This document shows, in pieces, positions 10,763-21,803 of a stretch of DNA of 64,000 bases. The notes beneath the pieces are model-generated. The model made no database searches, had not been told where the DNA came from, and worked only from the letters and a program-made list of their open reading frames with translations. The position numbers were made by a program, and so were the translations under genes. This DNA comes from Ostrinia nubilalis (taxonomy: Eukaryota; Arthropoda; Insecta; Lepidoptera; Crambidae). Positions within the stretch are counted from its first letter, which is position 1. Each line of letters begins with the position of its first letter. The stretch lies in the NCBI RefSeq assembly GCF_963855985.1, contig NC_087118.1:8298501-8362500 (forward strand), in the 5' to 3' direction.

Positions 10763-10925
10763 GTAAGAACTTGTTTTCCTCATTGCTGCGTACTGGTTTT
10801 ATTCAGTTATTTTTTAAATTTTATTTGGCATACGGGGGCATGATGGGGTAGGTGTTAAGGGGCAAGATGGGGTATGAAGGCAAGCGACATAGAAATGTCT
10901 AATTTTACTATTTATTTTATTCTAG
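10763..10925 (+). other. Putative intron of pogo transposase gene
   Basis: The donor CAG|GTAAGA at 10,763 and the acceptor TTCTAG ending at 10,925 are good matches to splice consensus. The next exon opens with ATG at 10,927. Confidence 0.45.
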
Positions 10926-10926
10926 A

Positions 10927-11266
10927 ATGGTGAGAAATTATAAAAAAAAAGATTAGGAAAAAGAAAGAAGCGGAAGAGGATAAACAGCGAAAAATAGAGT
11001 TGAGGGAACTTAAAAAATCTCAAAAAAAACCTGCAACTAAGGAGAAAAGAGTAACAAAGAAGAAAAAAGGGGCTAAGAATAGATCATTACACGAGAATAG
11101 TGACAGCAATACTGAAAATACACCTTGTTTGTATTGTAAAGGCCTATATTTGGACTCAAATGAAGGCTGGGTTGCTTGTTCAGCATGCGGCAAATGGGCT
11201 TACTGCAGCTGTGCAGGTTTAGATGACGAAGATGCAGATACCACTTGTGAACATTGTGAACAGTAA
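10927..11266 (+). pseudogene. Pogo transposase remnant with C-terminal PHD-like finger
   Basis: The exon starts MVRNYKKK, resembling the N-terminus of insect pogo-type transposases, then a slip in an A-run and an internal deletion join it to the C-terminus. That part is Lys-rich and then has CLYCKGLYLDSNEGWVACS..CGKWAYCSC..CEHC, a Cys4-aromatic-Cys3 finger of the kind found at the end of pogo-type transposases. The CENP-B-type DNA-binding region and DDE core are gone. An open frame runs from the ATG at 11,000 to 11,266. Confidence 0.7.
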
Positions 11267-11800
11267 ATAGTCGTTTGCTGCCATACCCCATCTTGCTCTC
11301 TTATTGGTACCCCATCTTACCCACGGGGGTACCCCATCTTACCCTAGGGGTGGGGCATGATGGGGATAAGGGTGTATTTCTACTTTTTGTTTTTTTTTTT
11401 AATTTTATTATGTTGATTAGACTGCCAAATTACACATTAACAATGAAGACTGATTATCGAAGATGATTATAAGAATAAAACAAATTAATAAAACTCTTTA
11501 CGGTCAATTTTATTTACCATCAAACGTTAAGGACCCCGTCTTACCCCACTCTCCCCTAATCTAGATCATTCAGTTCTTGAATTTAATCTCGTTAAATACC
11601 ACATATCAATAACCCATAAGTATTAAATAACATTACATAGTAACCCTGTATAATCTAGATCGTTCAGTTCTTGAATCTAATCTCGTTAAATAGCACATAT
11701 CAATAACCTATAAGTACTAATTATCATTAGATAGTAACCCTGTATAATTTAAATCGTTAAATTGTTCAATTTAATCTCGTTAAATAACTATTGACGCAAA

Positions 11801-14340
11801 TCGCATTGTTATTTACTCGTAACTCGCAACCTAAACTCACATAAATAACAAACCGGTTTGTTACGCGTCAATAGTACTACCAGTTTCTCGATAACTTTAA
11901 ATTGTAAACAAACATTCCAATAACGATTCACCGAGCGAGCTCATTTGCATATTATCAGAGAAACATGTATTTCTTCTATTCGCCACGGGCGATCAGTAGC
12001 ACTCGCTTACTAGATGACTCATAACTAGATTTTACCTGCCTAATGTTTGCGCGCCGCGCCAGGCCGCATTCCATTTACATTAAGGCGATTACATGGCCGA
12101 ACGACCTTGAGCATTAGAGCGAGACAACGAGCCACCCGCCGCGCGCCCGCGCTTCTTGCCCGATACCAAAGTGCGCTCAGAATACAGATGCGAAGCGCTG
12201 CCAATTCTAACATAACTGCCTACGGGAATGTTAACTCGATTTTAATTTACGCAGATCGAAAAAAATTGCGATGCTTATTTTGTGTTTCAAAACAGAATTT
12301 AAAAAGAAAAAAATCATTATACAGAATAATATTAATTATCGTCAGCATATTTTCAAACTGAAACAAAATTGAAATAAATGATTATATTTCAATTAGACAT
12401 CATTATACTTTAATTAGTACCATAACTAAGAAAAATAAACAGTTATTTCCTCCTGTAAAGTTTGCAAAAAGGGACATACCTAAGCAGTTTGAAAGTTAGG
12501 CTGACGATATTCGTGTGTCTAAGTGAGCTTCTAAACAGTTTTTAAGTGTGTGTACGAGTACCTACCTAAATATAAATGTCTGTCTGTGCAGGTATTCAAA
12601 ATATTGGTCAAATATCGGTCAACATTGAAACATGAACCGTTATTATTTTTTGGTAAAATCGAGAGAAAAATAAGATTTTAGATTTTTGCGTTCCATTTCA
12701 ACTAAAATAGATAAACACGGATTGAGCGACATTTTTATATGAGTTACATGTCAAGTACGAATACGAATACTGTGTGTCGAGGTAACGCCACTACAATGTA
12801 ACATTATGACAATATGAGGGTAAATCAAGCCACATACAAAAACAGACTTCTTTTTCTATGCGGTTATTATTTTTGATTTTATTTTGAAATAAATCATATA
12901 AAAAAGCTATGAAAAACAGTATATCAGAAAAGATGGAGATGTTTGAAGAAACTTTTGATGGATAATTTTTTGTATTATTTTCACATTTTCATCACTAAAC
13001 TGAATTTTTGTCGAAATCCAATATCTAATTACTACAAGTGAAATAGTTATTATCGTTGGAAGGAACAGATAATTAGATGTTTTTAATGATCTTAAAAACA
13101 ATCTACTAACACACGTATTTTCATTTTTTTTTAATCAATTTCAAGTTATGTTTTTTATCGTGTTTTATACTTTTGTTAAACTTTGGCTGCTCGTAATTAG
13201 CTATCCAATCATTATCTGGATATAAAATGTTTTTATTAGAGTAAAGACATATTGGATCTTCATACCAAATAAAATAAATCGGTTGAAAACGCGACAAAAA
13301 AAGAAGCAGTTTTAGGTCAAATTTCGGAAAAAAATTTTTTTATAAAAATATCAATAAAAAAGTAGCTCATTTAGGGTCAAATGGGCGAACCTTTATTCAA
13401 AATAACCTTACATACGAAGTTTGTCTAACGATCTACCAAACACCTGTATTTTATATATTTTTATCAGGGATCAAAATAGGTGGTACCTATCAATTTACCT
13501 GACATTATTCGCGACGAGATGATTGAGCTGGATGGATCGAAAATTCCCTGGGAAAAATTCCGATTTTTTGTGGAAACCAATGAGATAAAAAAAAAACTCA
13601 TACCAACCAAAACCAATATACCAAACGGGGTACCCTGTAGATTAATTACCAATCGAAACGCAAAATGCACAAAAGTGATGTGATAGTTTCCAAGAAATTA
13701 ATAAAATACGGTGTTGATAATCAGCATCTTGTATACCTATGTATTTAAATTATCTTAAACATTTTATAATACCTATACATATTTAAAATGACGTAGTAAG
13801 TACTTAGATCACTTTCATTCAGCCGCCGAACTACTATGAGTACCGAGTGTACCATCTGCGCTATAAATTCTTTATAGAAAAACAAAGAAGCGGAGCGTGC
13901 CGATGTGCGACACAGCCTCCCCGTGCGAACGCTAGTGAAAGACTGAGCTCCCGCATTCGCGCGGCCCGCGTGTGGAAATTACAGGGTATTTTGAATGTAT
14001 GACACGTAATACATTATTTTTGAAAAAAAATGAACAACAATTTTTTAGATAATTAAATTTTCTATCATTTGGTGAAAGAATCATTAAAATCGCTTCAGCC
14101 GTTTAGGAGTAGTAGGAAATTTCTTTGGTGAAATTAGAAGAAAGTTAAGATTTTTTTCTGTCAAAACTAATAGTTGTAACAAAAAAAACGAACAACAATT
14201 TTTTAGTTTAAGATATTATACATCTCACACATTTTTTTTTCTTGTTTGGATCATCCATTTATGAGGAGTAGGGATTCAAAGAGAGGTCTATTTTGCAGTT
14301 TTGCCTCACCTATCGCCTTAAGAAGTAATATTGTAAATAA
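11801..14340. other. Long stretch without recognised gene
   Basis: I see no convincing protein. Short frames at 12,047-12,361 and 13,480-13,683 have no family resemblance. At about 14,028 and 14,188 a direct repeat (GAACAACAATTTTTTAG) recurs about 160 bases apart. The segment lies between Gypsy-C pol and its 3' LTR and may be its 3' region plus old insertions. Confidence 0.4.
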
Positions 14341-14550
14341 AACTTAACCCCTTAACTGCCATTGTCTTGTATAACTTTTAATAATTGTAGAAATTATTAT
14401 CATTAACCAGGTACATATTTAGAACATACTAATTTAAGAAATTTAAATTAGAAATAATAATAACAACTGCCATGCATACTATTATTGAATTAAAGAAATA
14501 TTTCAAGTAATAATTGAATACTCGTAATAACAAAGTAAACAACTCGTTTA

Positions 14551-14880
14551 ATTAGTTCATTGGTTAATTGTAAACAAAAGACCAAAGATATCTTAATACC
14601 ATTGTTTCAAAACTAAGTTAGCTAAAATTAGCGTTTAATTAGTTCATTGTAAGCAAAAAAAAATTAAAGGTATCTTAATAACATAGTTTTTCAAAACTAG
14701 GTTAGCTAAAATTAGCGTTTAATTAGTTCATTGTAAGCAAAAAACTAAAGGTATCTTAATAACATTGATTCAAAACTAAGTTAGCTATAATTAGCGTGTA
14801 ATTAGTTCATTGTAAGCAAAAAAAAAATTAAGGGTATCTTAATAACATTGTTTCAAGACCAAGTTAGCTAATATTGTTAT
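14551..14880. repeat. 79-87 bp tandem repeat, about four units
   Basis: The core ATTAGTTCATTG begins at 14,551, 14,638, 14,722 and 14,801. Units also share GGTATCTTAATAACAT and AAGTTAGCTA. The array lies just upstream of the 3' LTR of Gypsy-C. Confidence 0.8.
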
Positions 14881-15082
14881 AAGTAAATGAATGTACTGTC
14901 ATGTTTTAAATAAAGAGTTATTATTGGGCTAATGATCAAATACAAGTTCAGTCATGTTTTATATTTTAAATTTATACTGGTTATGAAGTTACCCAAAAAT
15001 AACTTATTATTAACATGACTTTTAGTTGTTCTTAAAGAACCTTTATGTACCAGACTTGTGATTTTTCCAGGTAAAAATCTCC

Positions 15083-15096
15083 AAAACAAGGGAGGA
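15083..15096 (+). promoter_or_regulatory. Polypurine tract, Gypsy-C
   Basis: AAAACAAGGGAGGA directly precedes the TGTGACGCG start of the 3' LTR, the position and composition expected of the plus-strand primer. Confidence 0.7.
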
Positions 15097-16165
15097 TGTG
15101 ACGCGCCCCGCGACGCATCGACAGCCCTAGCACCGAGCACGGAGATTTTGACAACCCTACGGCTGCGCGGCCGCACGCCGCACGGACCGAGCTAATATAA
15201 GAGACGGCGGCGACCGCGGGCGCCTAGTTACGGCCCGATCGCGAACGTCGGTCTGCGACCGACGCGGACGAGCACCGACGATCGCCAAACGGCTAGAGTA
15301 CCTTCTGTACTCGCCACTCTGCCCGGTGAAGCTGGAAAAGCTCCTCAAGCTACCAGCGCGCGTCCCTTAAAAAAAAAAAAAAAATAGCGGGCGCCTAGCA
15401 TTCGCTCGGGAGCCATTGCAACAGCCAGACGTTCACGCGCACGTCTATCGTTCCCTCGGCTGCATTGCACAGAGTCCCTAGCGAATAGCTATCCACATTG
15501 TTCCCTACTAACCTTGACTGTTCGACTCTGGCTTGATCCGATACCTCGTCACTAATCCGCGGCGCCATAAAGCGTCGTGTCGAGACGTTCTATCGTTGAT
15601 AGCCAACCGGTTCTCATCCTTACCGAGTAGTGCATGCGATACTCATCCCGAACCTGCGGTAGCAATCCTGCTGCCACCCATCCCAAACTTCACACCCCCT
15701 CGCCTCGTAGGTCCGACGCCTTTCCCTAGTGGTCATACTCACCCGACGACTTCGGTCTCTTGGCTAGAGCTAATGAACCACATCCTACCCCCCTAGTTAT
15801 AAGTATCCAACTAATACTCGCTAAACCTCGCACAGGGCGCCGCCCCTCTCGCGGATACGTGAACTAGTTTCGGGACGCGAACCGGGCGCGTCGCTATCCT
15901 TCTCGTCATAGTAGATTCGTAAATTGTGGAATTACTTGTTCATCATTCAAATAATAAGTAATTTAGAGTCAGTGAAACTAGAATAAGGAACCATTGTGGA
16001 ACCTGAAATACAAAGTGCCATTGTGTTATTGATTGTGCGTTTCCTTGGTCAAATATCCCTGTAGGCATCCTGGATAGGTACACATCCCTCATCGCAGAAG
16101 GCGAACTGGGACTTAGTACTAAACAGCGGGGTGTCAGACTGAGCTAGCTAAGACGCCCCGTTGCA
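15097..16165 (+). repeat. Gypsy-C 3' LTR, complete
   Basis: The LTR runs 1,069 bases from TG to CA. A TATA-like CTAATATAAGAG at about 15,192 in a GC-rich setting may be the promoter of the U3/R region. The right edge falls exactly within the RT frame of minus-strand Gypsy-A. Confidence 0.85.
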
Positions 16166-16167
16166 AA

Positions 16168-17039
16168 ATGGTAGGCTCTACATATATCAATTTTGGAAAA
16201 AACTTTTTTATTATGCAATCCATACGTAAAATCCTGAACTCTAGGTATCGGATAACGATCAGGTTTAGTTATTGAGTTAAGCATCCTATAATCTCCACAC
16301 GGTCGAATATCACCTCCTTTTTTGGCACCACGTGCAATGGACTCGCCCACGCGCTGTTGGACGGTCGACAAATTCCGAGTTCCTGCATCAGCTGGAATTC
16401 TTGTTTAACTTTATCATACCTGTGTGGCGCCAACCTCCTCGCACGAGCGTGTACTGGCGAGCCCGTTGTTTCTATATGATGGTACACCGAGTGTTCTGGG
16501 ATGTCTTTAAACATAGGCGGTCTAGTAATTTCCTGGAATGATTCTAATAAATTGGCGTAGGGATGATCGCTGTTAATGCATTTTATAGTTCCCTCAAAAT
16601 TCACACTTGTCAATCCGCGAACGTACAAATTAGTTACTAAGTCTACTAACCGATTATGATACAAATCTACACTCAATTTAAAATTCCGTAAAAAATCTGC
16701 ACCTATAATTGGTTGTTTAACATCACACACAATAAATGGCCATTTAAAAACCCGTCTTAGCCCGAAGGCCATTTCTAAATTACAGATGCCGTATGTTTTA
16801 ATTTCGCTGTCATTTGCCGCGTACAATTTAAAATCGCAAGACTCAGTAAAACCTTTTTTTAAACATTTTTTTGGAATTACCGATATATTGGCCCCGGTGT
16901 CAACTAAAAAAGTTAGCCTAGTTAAATTATCCTGAATTAATAACCGATGATTTTTAGATACCTGATTCTGAGTACATTCGTCCACCGATTCCGAACGTAC
17001 CGCACTCAGTTTTCCGCATTTTCCTCTCGACAGGCGCAC
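16168..17039 (-). pseudogene. Gypsy-A protease and start of RT (truncated, frameshifted)
   Basis: From 17,039 the minus-strand frame overlaps the gag end and contains the protease motif FLVDTGANISVIP, with the catalytic triad intact, and IIGADFL. It then has the RT entry region (HARARRLAPHRYDKVKQEF, GICRPSNSAWASPLH). A frameshift near 16,330 moves RT to another frame, where GDIRPCGDYRMLN and PDRYPIPRVQDF precede KIDICRAYH. The frame is cut at 16,168 by the Gypsy-C LTR before the YxDD active site. Confidence 0.8.
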
Positions 17040-17914
17040 GATTGCTCACAGCTTCTCGCGTTCCGTCTGTACCGGTAATGGAATCTGCACAGCCAATCAG
17101 GATCTCCCGGTGTCCTCCTCCTACGCGAACTAGCCCTGCTCCCATCTTGTCCTCCGTTTCGGCTTCTCGAACGCCCGCGACCTTGCACCTCACTGCGCAG
17201 CGCTGCCACTTCCAGCACCAGCTTATTCACCTGACTGGCCAACTCTGACAACGTGTTCGACGCGTTCGTCTGTGCTGGTATATCCGACACTGCTGCGATC
17301 TCGAAATTTCCGCTGTTTTCAACTACTTTGTCAGCGATATTGGCCAAACTATCTAACGACTGATCTTGGCACACTGTGATGACTGCTCTGATTGCGGCCG
17401 GTATCCTTGATAGCCACAAACTTTTTAGGGTTTGATCGGAAACCTGTGTTGTACGGCCTAGATCCTTCATCCTGCGCAGCAGTTGCGTCGGCTTTTGCGC
17501 ACCTAACTCTAGCTCCGAGACCAACTTCTGGAATTGGCGTTCTGCGCTTTCCTCATACACTTGCAGCAATCTTTCTTTTAAGACCGTATACTTATTTGAG
17601 GTCGGTGGTGTCATCAGTAAGTCGCTCACCTGCTGAATGGAATCCCGTCCCAATTTTGAAATCACCAAATTATATTTGGATTCCTCTCCCTGCTTCTGAG
17701 GGGCCATTACCGCTTCAAATTGGGCGAACCATAGCCGCGGCATATCAACCCAAAAATCCGGTAATTTTCAAGATACACTTATGGTCGCCAAACTCATATC
17801 CACCGGTTCTGTCCGCTCCTCCTTCACGCTCGCTGGTGTCGTCGGGTTAGCAGGCTGCACTGCAGGTGGCCTGCTAGCTGACGCAGCCCGGGATGGTGGC
17901 GGTGAGTCGAACAT
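17006..17914 (-). pseudogene. Gypsy-A gag with an in-frame stop
   Basis: The likely start ATG is at 17,914, soon after the primer site. One in-frame TGA lies at 17,770-17,768, then the frame continues open as DMPRLWFAQFEAVM..., a CsRn1-type gag core, to a basic RSRSR region and a C-terminal DPDWLCRFHYRYRRNARSC, the unusual Cys/His end typical of this lineage. It overlaps the protease/pol frame by about 34 bases, consistent with frameshift expression. The stop suggests inactivation. Confidence 0.75.
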
Positions 17915-17922
17915 GTTCACTT

Positions 17923-17936
17923 TGTCGGGGTCACCA
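17923..17936 (-). promoter_or_regulatory. Primer binding site, Gypsy-A
   Basis: The minus strand reads TGGTGACCCCGACA right after the LTR, matching the complement of a tRNA-Trp 3' end for 13-14 bases. CsRn1-lineage Gypsy elements are known to use tRNA-Trp. Confidence 0.7.
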
Positions 17937-17937
17937 G

Positions 17938-18056
17938 TTTAGGATTGCACAATCAAATAAAAGTCACTTATGTTTTTGTCCCAATATATTAGGCACACAC
18001 GCCCGATACAATATTCGTTCCCCGTGCGACTGCCCGCCGCACGCCGCGTACATGTC
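17938..18056 (-). repeat. Gypsy-A 5' LTR
   Basis: This is a near-identical match to 1,238-1,356. On its outer side the minus strand reads CCAGGAAGGGTGCGACATG, a purine-rich tract of the kind normally found inside an element before a 3' LTR. Confidence 0.7.
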
Positions 18057-18620
18057 GCACCCTTCCTGGAATAAGTACGCAAGTGAAAAATGCCAACTTT
18101 TCAGGAGCGTAAAAAAACTGTCCTAAAAATTTATTACCATTATTAAAAATATGTGTTATACATCAAAAGATAGCTAAAAATGTCTGTGAGGGGCCTATGT
18201 ATTTATATTTAAAATACACTTAATAGGTTTTGAGAAAAACTTAAAAAAGAGCGTTGCGTACTTATTCCGCGAAACATATTTAACACCTTGTTGTTGTAAT
18301 TATGAATATTGCATTGTTGACATGTAAAGGAATACATGCTGTTTGGTATTATTGCAGATAACCACTTATTGGCGTTCAGATTTAGTCGTGCATTCAACGT
18401 GTAAGTGTAGTTTACGTAGTTTTTCCTCGAACTATTCGTATCGAAATAAATTCGTAAAAAGGATAACGTACTTTTACCTTGTGAAAAATTACATAACTTA
18501 TGGTTGTATTTAAAATTATAGCTTTATTCAAAATCAAAAAGTTACACTATTTTTGCATAACTATTATTATAATTTTCGAAAATTGCATTTTTAGGGAGAG
18601 ACGAGCTATCAAAAGGACTA
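18057..18620. other. Non-coding stretch
   Basis: AT-rich, with no recognised gene. It may be the 3' internal part of another Gypsy-A-type copy, judging by the purine tract at its left edge. Confidence 0.3.
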
Positions 18621-18738
18621 ATGCCCGTTTTCACCATCAATCCCTAATTTGTAAGTGACTTCTATGGTGATACATAACAGGAATTTTGTTTTTATAGGGG
18701 TCACTTAAAAATTTGGGATTAATGGTGAAAACGGGCAT
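18621..18738. repeat. Lepidopteran-type MITE, 118 bp
   Basis: The inverted ends ATGCCCGTTTTCACCATCAA and the complement are followed by TCCCTAATTT..AAGTGAC. I recognise this pattern as a very common short inverted-repeat element in moth and butterfly genomes. Confidence 0.8.
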
Positions 18739-19019
18739 AAAACTCATTTATTTTTGCAAGTAGGCTTTTATAAAGCACTTTTATAGTTTTACACTCCCCA
18801 GTATTAACCCAACCACTGCTTCAGGACATTTTTTTTTACGGAAGCAGTAGATAGATATTTTGTAAAGTTACCATTTAAAACAGAAAATCCACAATCACCA
18901 TTTGCAGACACCAAACCGAGGAATGAACTGCCGTTTGCAGTATTTGCGGACCAATACGACCTAAAACCTTTAAGAGCAGACTCTAATACTTTAAAGACAA
19001 TCAACGCACCTGTAACTCA

Positions 19020-19105
19020 CCGAGGAGCGGGTGTCTATGGGCGGCGGGTAAACACTTACCATCAGGTGATTCGTCTGCTCGTTTGCCTCTTTTCCCTTAA
19101 AAACC
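19020..19105 (+). mobile_element. LINE 3' terminal fragment
   Basis: CTTACCATCAGGTGATTCGT followed by CTGCTCGTTTGCC and an A-rich end matches, in the opposite orientation, the segment at 55,196-55,460. This is the 3' end of a common lepidopteran retroelement. Confidence 0.55.
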
Positions 19106-19353
19106 CAGAAACATAACCACACAGGTCCGTTCATTAGAAAGGAAGTTACAGAAATCACTAGACCTAAAAAAAGATTAACGAACACACAGATTTTTTATTA
19201 TTAAAAAAGATACCTACCTGAAAAAGAAAAAGAAACAAGACTGACAGTATACTTACCTCATCATGCGGTCGTCTGGGAATAATACGGAGACAACTCGCGC
19301 ACGATTATAATATTTGATGCTTTGTGTTAAGGTTCGATTTATATTTCACTGAA

Positions 19354-20111
19354 CTAGCGGCCGCCCGCGACTTCGTGCGCGTGGATCTCGTTTTACCCCC
19401 CCCTTCATCTATCTTACGCGGTTCAGATTTTTTCATACAAATGTTTTTTCCCGCTAACTCCCGTTCCCGTGAGAATTTTGCAATATCCTATTGTAACTAA
19501 GCTTTAAGTTTACTAAGGTACCTGCATGCCAAATTTCAAGAGTCTATCTTACGCGGTTTAGATTTTTTCATACAAATGTTTTTTCCCGCTAACTCCCGTT
19601 CCCGTGGGAATTTTGCAATATCCTGTTGTAACTAAGCTTTAAGTTTACTAAGGTACCTGCATGCCAAATTTCAAGAGTCTATCTTACGCGGTTTAGATTT
19701 TTTCATACAAATATTTTTTCCCACTAACTCCCGTTCCCGTGGGAATTTTGCAATATCCTGTTGTAACTAAGCTTTAAGTTTACTAAGGTACCTGCATGCC
19801 AAATTTCAAGAGTCTATCTTACGCGGTTTAGATTTTTTCATACAAATATTTTTTCCCACTAACTCCAGTTCCCGTGGGAATTTTGCAATATCCTGTTGTA
19901 ACTAAGCTTTAAGTTTACTAAGGTACCTGCATGCCAAATTTCAAGCGTCTAACTTAAGCGGTTTAGATTTTTCGTACAAAAGGATTTTCCCGCTAATTCC
20001 CGTTCCCGTGGGAATTCCTAAGTATCCTATAACCTGCCCAGGAGTATGAAGAATAATTGTACCAAGTTTCGTTAAAATCCGTCAAGTAGTTTTTGTTTCT
20101 ATAAGGAACAT

Positions 20112-20148
<37 letters not shown>

Positions 20149-20269
20149 AATTTTACTGATTGCATTTTTGGCATCAGTATCGATCACTAATCACCCCCTG
20201 ATAGTTATTTTGAAAATATATTTCATGTACAGAATTGACCTCTCTACAGATTTATTATAAGTATATAGA
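19354..20269 (-). mobile_element. Non-autonomous Helitron, 916 bp
   Basis: On the minus strand it begins TCTATATACTTATAATAAA at 20,269 and ends GGGCGGCCGCTAG at 19,354. It is flanked by A at the 5' side and T at the 3' side, the rule for Helitron insertion. It contains a (CAGA)n run at about 20,110-20,145 and a 135-bp tandem array. Confidence 0.75.
19406..20010. repeat. 135-bp tandem repeat, about 4.5 units
   Basis: Units begin with GTCTATCTTACGCGG at about 19,406, 19,541, 19,676, 19,811 and 19,946, exactly 135 bases apart. They contain CCCGCTAACTCCCGTTCCCG. The units are nearly identical, so amplification inside the Helitron is recent. Confidence 0.85.
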
Positions 20270-20989
20270 TAACGAACTGCTTGTAGGTTCCCAGCTGCAA
20301 GAAAACCCGAGAAATATTATAATGAGATGAAACGTGTTTGCTTCATAGATGACATTATGAAGATGGTCTTCAGATTTATGTGACAAAAAATGATTCGGAT
20401 TACCGGAGTACCGATTTCTATAAAATAATAAAACAATATTTTTATATCAACGACCTTTTATCAGGACTGGTCAATTGAAGCTATAATGCTATAATTTAAT
20501 GAGAACTTACAGAGCAGATAATAATACATCTGATGTGACCATCCACCAGGTTACACTTCAGAGAATGTGCGAAGGAATTACTCGACCTAATTCCACCAGC
20601 CCCCTTCCATCATCAGACGCTGGTTAACGTATCATTCCTACATTGTCGACATTCCACCAGCTTGCACTAAGCGTTTCGATAAACTCTTTTATAATGCGAA
20701 CAGGTCGCTGCCTGCTGCTGTCTCTCCTGAGCACTATACCGGACCTTATAGGCACTTACAGGTAGATATCTATCATCTTATACTGCATCTCACTTAACAT
20801 CACATGCAATTGCGGTCAAATACCTTTTGCTACCTAGTTCTGCGTTGAGTTTATGAAGTCAATAGAAGACAACAAAATATAAGCTAGTGCCAAAGTAGTT
20901 TTATGAACCTTGATGGAACAGTCCAAGCATTGGGTATTGAATGGAATTTGAGCACAGATTTCAATGCAATGTGAATATACCACAAAAAA

Positions 20990-21350
20990 AACCAACCATG
21001 AAACGTAATCTGGGGGCACGGCAGTGCCCCCGCCAAGTCGAGCGCGAAGCAAAAACTGCCGTACCATCTTTACTGGAACCATTTCGCCGCATTTTCAGGC
21101 CTCTATTTGAGAACCTCTGGATAAGACCAGAACGCAGAAATTTTTGTCATCTGATACATACTTAAAATCCAAAATTTCAAGTTTGTAGGTCATTTAGTTC
21201 CGAAGTTAAGCGAAAGCAAAGTTTCGCATTTACGACACTCACTCACTCACTCACTGATGATCATCAAAATAGAACTAGTACTTCCCATTAACTCAGAGAG
21301 CTGAAATTTGGTACAGAGTTAGGGTTTAATGACTACATAAAAAGAAAACT
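20990..21350. other. Dispersed repeat segments
   Basis: GGGGGCACGGCAGTGCCCCC (a perfect small palindrome, about 21,012-21,031) is followed by a segment with ACTCACTCACTCACTGATGA and GAGCTGAAATTTGGTACAGA. I recognise both as common lepidopteran dispersed repeats. No gene is seen. Confidence 0.45.
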
Positions 21351-21578
21351 ATAAAAACTAGGAAAATCGAAGATCTGGAGTAACACCACATTCATAATCA
21401 ATACTACTAGCGCCACACCGGCACCGTGGTGTTCGCCTGTACCACTCATCGCTAGATGGCGTGGCACTTGTTATTAAAACAATTTCTGATTCGTTGTCCA
21501 TTTTAAAGGTCGTTGAGTTTATTTGTGTTTAATATCGTAAAAAAAATGTCGATGATATTAAAAGAAAAGACGCCGACG

Positions 21579-21803
21579 TTAAATAATTATGCCACTTTCT
21601 ACAAAAAGAAGTGAAATCCCACCAAAAACATTCTGTAAAAAATTAGCCAAGTCTCGATGGAGCTGCCTGTTTATCTCTAAAAAGTAATGAAATCTAGACA
21701 AAGTCGTGCCAAGTCTATGGTTCCTTACTGCGATTTCTTTATTATTATATTTAATGTTGTGTGACTTGGCCGTTGAACAATCTTTATTAAGATAATCATA
21801 CAT
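21579..21803 (-). pseudogene. Fragment resembling an insect gustatory receptor
   Basis: The 74-codon minus-strand frame ends with RQLHRDLANFLQNVFGGISL and LLFVE. The pattern H-x2-L-A-x2-L-x2-FG-x2-LL resembles the conserved region before and into the last membrane helices of insect gustatory receptors. The fragment has no start or stop context of a full gene and sits within an inverted repeat in a BEL element. The family call is tentative; it could also be an unfamiliar transposon protein. Confidence 0.3.

Larger units (their letters stand above)
10467..11556 (+). mobile_element. Internally deleted pogo-type DNA transposon
   Basis: The inverted ends GGGGAGAGTGGGGTAAGACG are flanked by TA on both sides (10,465-10,466 and 11,557-11,558). 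Comparison with the neighbouring 94-bp repeat units, which read CCCTGTATAATCTAG without the insert, shows the empty site directly and proves TA duplication. The element keeps a 5' exon, an intron-like segment and the C-terminal end of the transposase. Confidence 0.85.
10370..11800. repeat. ~94-bp tandem repeat, about four units, split by pogo
   Basis: The unit contains TAGTAACCCTGTATAATC and TTTAATCTCGTTAAATA. CCCTGTA recurs at 11,644 and 11,738 (94-base spacing), with a further unit ending at 10,466 and resuming at 11,557. The array follows pol in Gypsy-C and is probably part of its 3' untranslated region. Confidence 0.8.
7146..16165 (+). mobile_element. Gypsy-C LTR retrotransposon, pol-deleted, with nested pogo
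   Basis: The two plus-strand LTRs (7,146-8,045, 5' truncated by the Jockey piece, and 15,097-16,165) match almost base for base. Between them lie a primer site, gag-protease, an integrase zinc-finger remnant, 94-bp and ~83-bp tandem repeats, a pogo insertion and a polypurine tract. RT, RNase H and the integrase core are missing. It would need proteins from a complete relative to move. LTR near-identity indicates a young insertion. Confidence 0.75.

Noticed and set aside
13480..13683. 67-codon ORF as a real gene
   Set aside because: No recognisable motif, no start context, and no conserved neighbour; likely chance.
14551..14880. CRISPR-like array
   Set aside because: Whole units are repeated; there is no repeat-spacer alternation.
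19406..20010. CRISPR-like array
   Set aside because: Units are 135 bp, identical throughout with no unique spacers, and lie in a eukaryotic Helitron.
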